A stretch of 64,000 nucleotides of DNA. It comes from Asparagopsis taxiformis. Lineage: Eukaryota; Rhodophyta; Florideophyceae; Bonnemaisoniales; Bonnemaisoniaceae. The DNA is taken from assembly GCA_030407315.1 (NCBI GenBank), contig JALQPE010002243.1:35107-99106 (forward strand), in the 5' to 3' direction. Positions 31,701 through 42,600 of this stretch are shown here, in pieces. Position 1 is the first letter of the stretch. Every line of letters begins with the position of its first letter. The notes beneath the pieces are model-generated. The model did not search any database. It was not told the origin of the DNA and saw nothing but the letters and a program-made list of their open reading frames with translations. The position numbers and the translations under genes are program-made.

Positions 31701-33051
31701 ACGCGCCCGCTCGAAGACGTCGCTATCGATATCCTTGGGCCGCTGCCCGAGACTCCGCGCCAACGCCGCTTCGTACTCGTAATCGCAGACCGCTATAGCA
31801 AACTCTGCCGACTCATCGCGCTCGGACGCGTATCCGCGCTCGCTGTTGCGAAGGCATTTTGCCGAGATTGGGTTTTCGTCTACGGACCGCCGCGCACGCT
31901 ACTTTCGGACAATGGGCCGCAATTCCGCTCGAAGCTGTTTCAGGAGACTTGCGCGCTGATGGGTACGCGAAACATATTCACAACGACGTACCATCCGCAA
32001 TCGAACGGACAAGTCGAGCGCATGAACCGCACCATCCATCGTTGCGACGCTGCGTCATTATGTAGATGAAGAGCGCAGAGATTGGGACGAGCATCTAGAC
32101 GCGCTAGCGTACGCTTACAACCGCGCGATACACCGCTCGACGAATACGTCGCCGTTCGAACTTACGCTCACGCGCTACCCCGTATCGCTGGGAACGGAAC
32201 AAGTGGACACGATTCGCAGCACGCCGTTTCTCCGTATGGAATTTCTAGCGCGATTATCGGACGCCTACGCGCGCGCAGCAAACGCGCTGAAGAAGGCGCA
32301 AGCGCGGTATAAACAGGATTTCGACCGCGGCGTACGCGCAGTGAACAAGGAAATCAAGGTGGGTGACCAAGTATACTTGGATACCCGCGCGGGAGCGACG
32401 ACTCAAGCACAGTGAGACGAAGGAGCGCGTGCGTCGAAATTGGACTACCCCGTCTCCGGCCCTTTCCCTGTAATAGGCTGTCGCGGCCATACCTACGAAA
32501 TCGTAATAGATGGCGTGCCCGAGCTCGTTAGTTCCGACCGCATCCGTGTCGCACCGCGTATTGCGACGCCCGCGTCGACCCCGCTAGACGACGAGGAAGA
32601 TGCTACCGCAACGGAAGCCACTAACGACGCTACGCAGCGCAGCGAACGCGACCTCGAAGCTTCGCGCAAAGTTAGCCCAGAGTCTGGGTACGGAACGCGC
32701 GAATTTATGATTGAAAAACTCATGGCCGAAGGCATTGACGATGCTGGGGAAGCCGTTTTCCGAGTGCGCTGGAAAGGATATTCGCCGCGCGATGATACCT
32801 GGGAACCCGTGGGCTCACTACCCGCACCTATTGTCGCACGTTTTCGCAGGGACCTAAAGCGAACTGCTTCGAACGCCGCCGGACGCGACACCGAGCCCGG
32901 CCGCGCTACGTCACGCAACCGCCGGGGACCCCTGCCGAAGAGGCGCACTCCGGAAGCGACAAGCGTCACCAAACCGCGCCGGACGCCACCCAGTCGCTCA
33001 AGTTCGCGGCTAGCGGACAAGAGGACGCGCCACCGCCCGCCACGCGACTGA
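28749..33051 (+). pseudogene. pol: Element C pol: protease, RT, RNase H, integrase, chromodomain, with three lesions
   Basis: The protease has VLDTGAGPSL. RT has FCIDYRRLN, LDCNSGYWQIPV and YLDD. RNase H has DTDASQGQIGCALL and TEHNSLRW. The integrase has the HHCC region, D in VAIDILGPL, D in LLSDNGPQF and E in NGQVERMNR. The chromodomain lies at about 32690-32860 (FRVRWKGYSPRDDTWEP). Lesions are an in-frame TAG at 30546-30548 between RT and RNase H, a 1-nt shift near 32040 in the integrase, and an in-frame TGA at 32413-32415. The first ATG is 28815, well after the frame opens. The coding sequence is notably GC-rich. Confidence 0.88.
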
Positions 33052-34869
33052 CGTGCAGAACCGCCGAGTCGAGAGCGGCATACGAACCAAGGAGGGCACC
33101 TGCATGGCTCACGGAGAAAACGGGCCAGGACCACGAGGCACGCTCCGACGCGCATGCGAAAAAGAGCGCCGACCTATCATCCTCGCCGTCAACTTCGTGT
33201 GCCCGCGGCGCCCAGCATTCTCGAACCGGTTCAGTCGATAACGCGCACGCCGACCGAGAACGTCAGCCGCGACGTCAGACGAAGTTTCACCGCGCCCTGC
33301 GCAATTGACGTTCTACAGCTGAATGACTTGGAACGGTCGCCGCACGTAATGGAGCGACGCCGCTCGCGAGCCGCTTACGCACCCGTCCGACAGGCCGCAC
33401 ATGATTCGTCGTTTGCGCGTTGCGTTACTACTCGCGTCAGCTATCCGCACGGAGGTAATCCACACTGGGCTAGGCTAACTGGGAGTTGAACGTTTGCGCG
33501 AGCATACAAACGAACGTTTTGTACTGCTGGTGCTAACACGCGTCGCGCAAAACGCCGTCGATGCGTGGGAATCGAGCCCACTCGCTTACGCCCTAGACGC
33601 CGCCCGCTGACCACCTGTGCGAGGTTCGGAAACCGCTGCGCAAGTCGCGCCAAGACCGCCAGGAGACACCACGTATCACTCCTCGCCTGCGCTTCGACCG
33701 CTCTTCGTTCGCCACGCAACTACTCGTCGCTCACGCTATGCAACCCTCAATAACCGCCTACCGCCACGCAGAGGTCGCGCTATTTCACGTACTGAGAGTC
33801 TCGCCCACGTATGTCGGCGCACAACCTGGAAAATGCGTGCAAGCCCGGCACCGATTAACTCTCTGACTGACTCTAGGAGATGTGCGATGCGCTGGAACCA
33901 GCGATGGGTTTCACGCGAAAATAGGGGAGCGGCTCCGAAATTGGGTGCGCAGTCTGGCCCGGCGGAATAGCAATTTGACCGTCCCGAAAAAATTGTCCCA
34001 CGAGAAAATTGTTGGCGAAGGGGCACCTGGATTGCGCCGCCGCCACACTGACCCCCACGCCGTGACAAGCCGTCCCTCGCTGCCGTCATTTGATTGGAAG
34101 ACAACACGCGCAGACTCCAGCGAGCACCTCGAACTCGGTGGAAAGACGCAGTCACCTGGACGTACGCCGGTCTCCACCGAGAATATAGTGGCATTCACGC
34201 GCGCATCTCCCCCTCAGCAAAAGCGCGGAGAATGAGGCCTAGTCTACAAAAAGAAAGAGGCGACCCACGAGGGAACCCACGAATAAGGCCCTTTCGTCCC
34301 GCTCTAGCCATGGAACAGCGGATGCGGTAGTGAGACACGAACGTAGGTAGCAAGCGAGGCGACGCGAAGGCGAAAAACGAAGGCGCGTAGCAACGAACCG
34401 ATGACGCGACCGCGAGCGAACGCGCGATGGAATTAACCAGCGGCGACGAGAACCACGCGCGACGAACCGACGAAGCGAACGCATTACGACGATCGCGCTC
34501 CGGCGGACCGGCCGCCCCAACTCACCCCGTTAACCCCCCTCTCAAGCCCCACAACACACGCAACCCAACGCATGCTGGAAATATCGGCACGTGTTGATGG
34601 CCGACTTCGTCCGGTTGTCCCCCGAACGGCGACGTGGACAACGGGCACATACGGCTTTGAGCCACGACACGCGCGCCCTTACCAAAGGCACACCGACGCT
34701 TGCGTGCCTCATGATCTGGCACGCCGAGTACCGGCCGGCCCCCAGCGTCACACTACAGCGCGTGTACCAAGTGGAGGAACCAAGAGGCGGGACGGGCGAC
34801 ACGTAGATACCAACAAGACGAGTTTATTGCAAGGAGAATGTAATGCGTGTTAACGGGATGGAGCAAGAA
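33052..34869. other. Unexplained 1.8-kb spacer in element C
   Basis: It lies between the pol stop and the end of the antisense ORF; the same interval is only about 0.3 kb in A and D. No long frame, LTR or inverted repeat is recognised. Short open frames overlap on both strands. Confidence 0.45.
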
Positions 34870-34933
34870 TCAGGACGGAGGTGCGCGTGTGTCATCGTCT
34901 CGACGCGTGTGACAGCTTGACGAACTACCCGCC
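34870..34933 (-). pseudogene. Element C antisense ORF, last segment
   Basis: The final 20 codons or so (AGSSSSCHTRR...) and the stop at 34870-34872. They join in frame to 47021 when element D and one TSD copy are removed. Confidence 0.65.
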
Positions 34934-34938
34934 GTATT
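34934..34938 (+). repeat. Target-site duplication of element D, left copy
   Basis: GTATT, repeated at 47021-47025. Confidence 0.9.
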
Positions 34939-35597
34939 TGTAGTAGGTAGAAAATCCGCAAAGCGGCAAAACCACCCTACAGGTGTCCCGAGTTTCGGTA
35001 GCGTGGTAGAGCAAGCGAATCTTGCGTCAACCGCCAATGGTGAGTATACCACGAATGGTCTTCCGGTAATGCCGGGTGAAGGTTGGGGGTGCTCACGCAC
35101 GGAGTGCGTATTGATGGAGCAGAAAGACGTAACCCGTCGAGCTGTATAGCTAAAGCTAATTCGTCCTAGAAGGATAGAAAAGAGCGATGCAAACACTGTT
35201 CAGTGGAGTCGTAAATTCCACGTGAGTTTACGTTACCTCTAAAGGTTAAGCACTCTGGCTAATCCAGAGGCATTTTATACTAAACTAAGTTACTGTAAAC
35301 AGTTAGGGTAGGTAGACAGTTAGGAATAAATATCCTTATGTGCACCAATCAGATCCCTGATTATGGCGACTGCGGGAGCCCGCGAGATCACCGACTGTTA
35401 GTGTTACAGTGTAAAGTTAGCTGAGTCAGCTTAGTTAAAATTTGCCCCTTGTGGGGTCTTTAGTTGTCCCAATGGGTCCCTCTCCCTCACTGGTCTGAGG
35501 TACAGCGAGGCTGTTTCCATTGGTTATTCCCGAACCGGGGTCGTCCAATAGGATGTCGACACGACCCCACCAGGGCAGACCACTCCGTGGTATGACA
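34939..35597 (-). repeat. Element D 3' LTR
   Basis: 659 bp, TG...CA ends. It differs from the other LTR by two C/T changes near 35560. Confidence 0.93.
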
Positions 35598-35600
35598 TCG

Positions 35601-35609
35601 CCCCCTCCT
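35601..35609 (-). promoter_or_regulatory. Polypurine tract of element D
   Basis: On the minus strand AGGAGGGGG followed by CGA and the LTR, matching element A. A palindrome TTGTCG-TCC-CGACAA lies at 35617-35631, 7 nt away. Confidence 0.8.
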
Positions 35610-36085
35610 AAGCCAATTGTCGTCCCGACAATTAAAATTCCAAAAATCCGTTGATTTTAAATTCCCAAATAATTTCCACCGCCGTGGCCGGCCAGCCGGG
35701 TAAAAATTTTGCGCGCCAAAAATTGGCTGTTATATTTACCCGTGCACACGGTTCCACCCCGAGCCTCGCTCATCCATCTGACTCACGACCCTTCGGGTTT
35801 CTTCATCCTCTTCACCAGCACTGCCGTGTTTTCCAGCCCGCCGTTCCGGATTGCGAAGCGATCGCCTACCTGGCGATTTGAATTCCGTACCTTTCGGTAG
35901 CTTGCTTGCGTGATACGCGACCTTTCTTGCGTTAAGGGTAACACCCGCTTTGCGTATTTTAGGTGTCCCTTCGGGTTTCAAGAAAAAGGCTCACGCCTGC
36001 TGCGACCGTACGGCTTGTCCGTTGATTTCTTCTTTGGCGATCACTAACTCCAGTGGAGTGTATATAAGGGCGGAAGATCATCAGC
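35610..36085 (+). other. Promoter and leader region of element D antisense ORF
   Basis: Non-coding DNA between the PPT and the antisense ORF. It contains the shared palindrome near the PPT and a TATA box close to the ORF start. Confidence 0.5.
36061..36068 (+). promoter_or_regulatory. TATA box upstream of element D antisense ORF
   Basis: TATATAAG, 25 nt before the ATG at 36086. Transcription about 25-30 nt downstream would start near 36090. That would make the in-frame ATG at 36119 the likely initiator, and it is the position that aligns with the element A protein. Confidence 0.55.
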
Positions 36086-39000
36086 ATGGCTGCACACGGT
36101 AACAGCCCACAAGGCAACATGCCTCCTCGTTCAACCCGGGCGTCTTCTCGCCGACCAACAACACGCCACCAGGCGTCGCGCGCGAATGCGACTCCGGCTA
36201 CGCCGTCAACAAACCCTTCGGCATCTGCCGCTGCAGCCCCTGCTTCTTCTGCGCAGCCGCCGGCTACCGGTTCTCAAGTCCCGCCCTCTTCAGGGAATGT
36301 TCAAGCACAGGCTCCGTCGCCGTCATCCACTCGCCGTTCCACGGAACCCTCGCCGAAGGGGACGCCTCTCAAGGCCAAGTCAAGTCATCCGGCTGCGCCG
36401 TCGAAGGCAATTGCTTCTGCCAGTGACCCTCGCCCGGAGGTAGAAGAAGTGGAAGTCCCACGGAACACTCCGCGTTCGCCGCCAATCGACAAGCAGGGTT
36501 CTCCCCGTTCGCCTCGCCAGACGCCGGAACCGGAAGAGATTGTTGTTGATGCCCCTGCTGCTTCGCAGCCTGTTCCGACCCCCGCGACTGCCGTCGCTCC
36601 TGCCACCACAGGTCGTACCATCGTTCCCCGACCCTCGGAGTATCCGGATCCATATGCGCGGAAGCCCGCTACGGCTGGGCCGGTCGCGTCCAGGAATCCT
36701 TACGAAGACTTGTACAGCCGTAATCGGCAATTTGTTCTTGATGCTCGTAATCGCCAAGCGACCGAAGAAGTTAACCGCGGGGCTGTGGCCAGCAATTCAA
36801 CGCTAGCGGCGTATGCTTATGGTGGAAGCGGGACGGCACAGCCGCAAGATACAAGCTTGGGTAGAGGTCCTCTTGTGGATCCATATCAATCTTCCGTTCC
36901 CGTGGGGAGTTCGGCGGCACCGACTTACTCTTCCCCAAAAAGGGTACCGGCTCCTTCCGCCGACTGGCGTCGCGAGGGCGAATTTTATCCTTCGAATGTT
37001 TCGGAACTCATGGTCTTTGACTCACACGAGTTGCCTTTTGCAAGGTATTTGCGAGCTCCTTGGGAGTATTATCCCTTCGCCCGTCTACCCCTCCGGGAGT
37101 TCGTGAACGAGAACCACACCGACTTGCGTCGAGATCTTCGTCTGATGGTAGGCGTCAAACGCCGTAATCCCCATGCGCTGCCAAACAGCTGGTCAGCTTA
37201 CGCTCAACTTCCTTCTTGTCGGCCGATGCGGCATTTTCGTGTTCCTCACACTTTGCAGTGTGACCGCACTTTTCTTCTTCACCCAGGCGATGCCTTGTAT
37301 GTTGAGCGGATGACCCGTCGGCTGTTCGAGCCTCATTCGAACCAGGGAAGTATTCCGGATTTACCTATCACTAGGTCAAGGTGGTTTGCGTATCCACCCC
37401 GCCCGGATACCGGAATGTTGGAATGTTATATGCGTGTACACGCTCGATATCTGACTCGGTCCACAAGCTTGCAAGTGTCGTCACTTGACTACCGAGTGTT
37501 CGGTTATCGCGCGAACCGCAACATCAATAACCGGACGGCGAACTTGGCTGTGCCGACAGCGGAGTTGAACGCGACACTTGAAGATTCCCGCTGGGAAGGC
37601 GAGAACTCGCCGCCCTTATGCTTGCCTATTGGGGATACACCAGCGATGCTGTACTTCCACAGTGTGGTCGAAGCCGATCCCCGTCCTTGGGTGAAGTCTC
37701 GGTTCCTGGACTACGTCCTTCTGGAGCGTGAACTCCTTATTGGGTTGGAGATGGCGCGTCTCGTGGAGACGAGGGGATTCATTCCGGTATTAACCAAGCA
37801 CTTGGCTGCGTCGGCCGCCACTACCTGGAAGGCTTTCCATGAGGTACCGTTATCACCGGTTGTACCGAGGACGCGTAGCGTGGATGCGAAGGTCATTGTC
37901 GACCTCCTCGAGGCTTCCTACAAGACCACCGAAGGTATCGAGGAGATTTCTTGTGCGATTGAAGGCGTGTCGCCGGAGAAGATCATTCCGTACTCGCATC
38001 CGAGTCTCCCGTTCAAGCCGGCTAAGCTGACAGCGTATTCTACCCGAGACGGGGTGGTGGTGGAGACGCCTCCCTTCCGTCGCGATGGCGAGTTCGCCGA
38101 TGACGGTTATTACGCGGAAGAGCCTGCAAGTTACTCCGACGGAGATTTGGAGGATTACTTATACAAGCCCGAACGGGAGATGCATGTACCACGCCCTGGG
38201 CGTTCTACTCCGGCTGGATATCGACACGCTGATCCCGGCTTCTCGCCTCACCCGACGGTGCCAGTCGCGCCCGCTCCTTACGAACCTGGGGTTCCACAAT
38301 CAAGTGTTCATCCGCCAGTCCCGCGGGGCTTGGCACACCCTACCCGTCAGGGCTCTTCGTCTCCTTCGGAAGCTCCGTTTCTGTCGCCCGATCGTCGATC
38401 GGGTCAGTCCGTGGATCGTGACGGCCAGGCCGGTCGTTCTACCGCTCCTGCGGATGTACTTGGGTCCCTTTTAACTTCAGCGGAGCTGTTCTCGGTTACG
38501 AAGGTGCGTGAATTGGCGGAGACTCTTGGTGATGGCCAACTTTCGTCGGTATTTCCTCCGCGGGTTAGCGGTTACCCCGTTCGTGGAGCGTTGAATACCT
38601 TGGCAATGACGTGTATCACGTTGGGTACCCGGTACAAGGCTAGTCGCGAGCGACGAGATGCTGCCGAAACGCGCTATCGTGCAGAACGTGCGGGTCGCCG
38701 CTTAGCGGAAGAGAAGAACTCTCGATGGGAGCAAGATGCAGCTGCGAGGCAGAAGGTGTTTGACGAACTGCAGACACGAGTCCAGGAATTGGAAGAGGAG
38801 TTGCGCTTGGCGCGGCGTCGTATACCGCATGAGCGAGGAAGGGATACACCTAGCGCCCTGGGAACCCCAGCCAGTCTTCAACCTCAAGGAGGGACTTCCG
38901 GACGTCGCCGGGATAGGTCACCCTCTGGTCGAGATGATGGTCGAAATGTTCGCGCTAGGCGCTCCATGCCAGTTGATGTTGATACGCCGCTGCTACAGCT

Positions 39001-39274
39001 TGTTGATACGCCTGACCCGCCCAGGGCGGATTCACCTTCGGTGTCCGACGATGTGGATATTCCATCTCCGATGGCACCGGTTCCCTCAGCTCCAGCTGCG
39101 TCTCGACATCGCCCTCCGGCTCGGTTGCCTACTTCCCATAGGGATTCTGGCCGTGTGCGTCCTCGTGACACTCGCCGGTCCACGGCTCAGCATCCGACCA
39201 ACCGGTCCTTGAGGCCATCCCCATCCTATCCTTCGCATCAGCGTCCTCGTCCTTCCGACAACTTCCGTCGTTAA
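36086..39274 (+). CDS. Element D antisense ORF: large protein with conserved central domain and coiled coil
   Basis: 1062 codons, intact; ATG 36119 is a possible alternative start. It has the same layout as the element A protein: a Pro/Ser/Ala-rich N-terminus with SRRPTTRHQAS, and a central domain at about 36960-38200 (REGEFYPSNVSEL, PFARLPLREF, RPMRHFRVPHTL, DRTFLLHPGDALYVERM, RSRWFAYPPRPDTG, DGEFADDGYY). A charged coiled coil follows at about 38630-38830 and then a Ser/Pro/Arg tail. The frame runs opposite to gag and pol of the same element. I do not recognise a known family. The coiled coil and low-complexity arms suggest a structural or nucleic-acid-associated protein (inference). Confidence 0.85.
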   Translation: MAAHGNSPQGNMPPRSTRASSRRPTTRHQASRANATPATPSTNPSASAAAAPASSAQPPATGSQVPPSSGNVQAQAPSPSSTRRSTEPSPKGTPLKAKSSHPAAPSKAIASASDPRPEVEEVEVPRNTPRSPPIDKQGSPRSPRQTPEPEEIVVDAPAASQPVPTPATAVAPATTGRTIVPRPSEYPDPYARKPATAGPVASRNPYEDLYSRNRQFVLDARNRQATEEVNRGAVASNSTLAAYAYGGSGTAQPQDTSLGRGPLVDPYQSSVPVGSSAAPTYSSPKRVPAPSADWRREGEFYPSNVSELMVFDSHELPFARYLRAPWEYYPFARLPLREFVNENHTDLRRDLRLMVGVKRRNPHALPNSWSAYAQLPSCRPMRHFRVPHTLQCDRTFLLHPGDALYVERMTRRLFEPHSNQGSIPDLPITRSRWFAYPPRPDTGMLECYMRVHARYLTRSTSLQVSSLDYRVFGYRANRNINNRTANLAVPTAELNATLEDSRWEGENSPPLCLPIGDTPAMLYFHSVVEADPRPWVKSRFLDYVLLERELLIGLEMARLVETRGFIPVLTKHLAASAATTWKAFHEVPLSPVVPRTRSVDAKVIVDLLEASYKTTEGIEEISCAIEGVSPEKIIPYSHPSLPFKPAKLTAYSTRDGVVVETPPFRRDGEFADDGYYAEEPASYSDGDLEDYLYKPEREMHVPRPGRSTPAGYRHADPGFSPHPTVPVAPAPYEPGVPQSSVHPPVPRGLAHPTRQGSSSPSEAPFLSPDRRSGQSVDRDGQAGRSTAPADVLGSLLTSAELFSVTKVRELAETLGDGQLSSVFPPRVSGYPVRGALNTLAMTCITLGTRYKASRERRDAAETRYRAERAGRRLAEEKNSRWEQDAAARQKVFDELQTRVQELEEELRLARRRIPHERGRDTPSALGTPASLQPQGGTSGRRRDRSPSGRDDGRNVRARRSMPVDVDTPLLQLVDTPDPPRADSPSVSDDVDIPSPMAPVPSAPAASRHRPPARLPTSHRDSGRVRPRDTRRSTAQHPTNRSLRPSPSYPSHQRPRPSDNFRR

Positions 39275-39606
39275 CGTCTTCCTTCCCTAACCGGGTTATC
39301 TTCTTATACGCATTTGCGTCTTGTCTTCAGGTTAGATCGTTCATCCATGCGCCGTGTGCGGCTTGATCATGTTTACCATTAAAAGGTTGGAATGTTTTTG
39401 TTTTTGTGGAATTTTTCTTTGGCCAGTTGGCTTCATACTTCTACCGAGTCCGGTGTTTGGTGTTTGGCCAACCCACCGGGTGCTTCTCGTGGTACCTTAC
39501 CACCTCCTCTTCGTGCTCCCCCGCAGTGACGCTGCAACCACTAGCCGTTCTACTTGACGCTTCTGCGTACAATCAGCCTAGCTGTGGGGCAACCCTATAT
39601 TTTCAC
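39275..39606. other. Convergent spacer between antisense ORF and pol of element D
   Basis: 332 bp between the two stop codons, T-rich on the plus strand. No gene is seen. Confidence 0.5.
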
Positions 39607-42600
39607 TTATCGGCGCTTCTTAGCCGTTCGTCTTTTAGACGTTTTCTTAGCCGCTTGGCGGTTCCGCTTACGGAAGTATCGGGAGATTTGTTCGTCAGGC
39701 ACGTTGTGCCGTTGCGTCCACGTGGGGTCACGGTATCCGTACCACCTTACGAGGAACCACTCCTCATTATCGTCGTCGACGACATGGTCGATCAAGTCGT
39801 CTATGGCGAATTCCTGTTCTTCAGGTGGTTCCAGGTTCTGGGAGATAGCTCCCTGTTCTGGTAGAACATCTTGGCTCGACGAGCGTCGTCTTCTTCCGGT
39901 GTTAGCCGTGTCACCCGCAGGGGTAAGCGGCTCAGCCGAAGTGGCTTCTTGGGATATTTCCATGCCGTGTGGTCGGCTTCTTCTGGTTTGTCGTCGAGAG
40001 CGACTATTCTTCTTCGGGCTTGTTCCGGTTGGTGCCGTCTGGGTTGATCGGCGTAGCCGGGAGAACGTCTTGTTGGCGTCTTGGGAAGCAGGTTCCTGCC
40101 TTGTGTCAAGAGTTTCATCTTCGGGGAGGTCAAGTTGAGTGGACATCGGCTGTGAAGCAGCATTATCCTGACGATGAATATCGGCCTGGGCCCCCTCCTC
40201 AAAACGGTTCGTCCGGACCGATACTCGGTGTATTGGTTACGGAATCGCCTTCAACCGCGGAGCGGGATGACAAAGGCTTGGTTACAGAGTGGCCTGGCTG
40301 CAATCCGGCTGGAAGCGTTTCGCGCGGCGGGCTTGATGTATCACGACGTAGTCGCTCTTCCGCCATACTCGGCATCCTGTTGGCGGTTTGATCGTCGGTT
40401 CCCACCGCAGGTACGGATGCTCCGTTAGAAGTTAACCGTGAGTGCGGTGTTTCCTGTTCAGGTTGTGGCGCATACGTCACGCGGTCGTGGCTAACTTGTT
40501 CGACAAGTCCATCCCGTTCTATGTGAACGGTTCGCCTACCGGCTTTCGCGACCTTAAAAGGTCCTTGCGCTAGTGGCGTCAACTTGTTTCGTTCCCATAC
40601 TTCGGGTTTGTCAAGGTAGACGTAGTCACCTTCCTGAAGGAGTCGCTTGGTCTTCCGGATTCTCCGGTCAAAGTCCGTTTATAACGAGCTTTCGTGGCGT
40701 GTAGCCTTTGACCGGCCTTCTCAATTGCTTGAGCAATCCGTTGCAGGAAGTCCTGTTTCAAGAAAGCGTCCGGTTTTTGCCGTGTTCTTGTCGAGTGATG
40801 AAGGGAATAAGGGGGTGGTGGTCTACTTAGGATAAGGTCAAAGGGTGTCGTCCCTGTCGTGCGATGCACGTGCGTATTGTACGCGTACGTCAACGCTGGT
40901 GCGTACACGTCCCAGTCATTCTGGTTTTCGTTTACGTAGTTGCGTAACATGTTCAACAACGTACGGTTATACCGTTCCACCTGACCGTTGGTCTGTGGGT
41001 GGTAGGTCGTTGTGAACAAGTTCTTTGTTCCAAGTTGCAGGCAAACAGCCTGGAAAAGTTTGGAAGCAAACTGAGGTCCGTTATCGGAGAGCAACGTCCT
41101 AGGGGGACCGTACTTGAAAACCCAGTGGGTGCAAAAGGCGACAGCCACATGGTAGGCAGTGATACTGCGTAATGGTACAACCTGTGTAAGCTTCGTGAAG
41201 CGACAGGTAATTACTAAAAGGTGAAGGTTACCCTTCTTTGTTTTAGGCAGAGGGCCTAGTAAGTCTATAGAGACTTCTTCCAGCGGTGCTGAAGCTGGGA
41301 ACAGTTTCAAGGTATTAGCGTGTCTACGCAACTTGAGTCGGTTCCTGGCGCAAGCCTGACAACGTTCAACCGTAGCGGTGATATCCGCGGCCATGGCCGG
41401 CCAGTAGTACGAGAGACGCATGGTCTCATACATACGGTTTTGTCCGGGGTGACCCGCGAGTACATCGTGATGACACATCTTCAACAGGCGGGGCCTGAGT
41501 GTTCTTGGTACAACCACTTGGTGGGAATTGTCAAGGGTGGATTTACGTCGCAAGACACCTTGTCATCTTCGAAGAAGACAGTGTCAGACTTCTGACTTGT
41601 CAATACTTGTTGACAAAAGTCATCAGAGCGTTGCTCCTCGATCCACTCGTTGAGTGTGATTGGTTCGGAACCTTCTGTCTGAGGATGTGTCGTCATGACA
41701 GCTTGGTTTTCCTCCATCAGGGGGGTGTCAGCGGGAGTTCGCCCGATGAGTACATCAAAGAACCACGGGTTCATCTCTTCGGTAACAGGTATTTCCTGGT
41801 GAAGGTCATACGCGAAGAGCGTGGGTATTTCGTCATCCACTGGATGGGGGTCTGCCCCTTCCGTTTCGACACGCGATAACGCGTCTGGTACCTGATGAAC
41901 CCTGCCAGGACGATAGACTATGGTGTAGTCAAACTCCGACAGACGGAGTCGCCAACGACACAGGCGCCCTGACGGGTCTGTGATATTCATCAACCAACGC
42001 AACGCGTTATGATCGGACCTCACCACGAACTTCGTTTGTTCAAGGTACGGCCTAAGGGTAGTAACTGCCCATACTACGGCGAGACACTCGCGCTCCGTCG
42101 GAGAATATCCCCGTTCAGGTTTGGTCAAGGTCCGCGACCAATATCCTACAGGACGATAGTCGTCGTCATCCTGCTGTTGCAACAGCGCACACCCTATCTG
42201 ATACGCAGAGGCGTCTGTATCTACGATGTAGGGTTTACCCACCCTGGGCAAAGCCAGTATCGGTGGTTGCACCAGAGATTCTTTAAGTTTATCGAACGCG
42301 TGGCGTTGTTCCGCCGTTGGAGGACTTGAACCGAAGCTCGGTAGTTTGTCTTTGGTCAACATCGCGTTGAGGGGGTGGGAGATATCCGCGTACCCTTTGA
42401 CGAAACGGCGGAAAACACCGCAGCTCCCCAGGAAGGAACGCATTTGCGTGGGGGTGGTTGGAAAAGTTGCTTTCGCGATAGCATCCGTCGCAGTTTGGGC
42501 GACCGCCAGCTTACCTGGCATAACAACATGTCCGAGGTAGTCTACCTTTGATTCGAAGAAGTGGCACTTGGCCAGCTTGAGGGTTACCCCTGCAGTCTTC

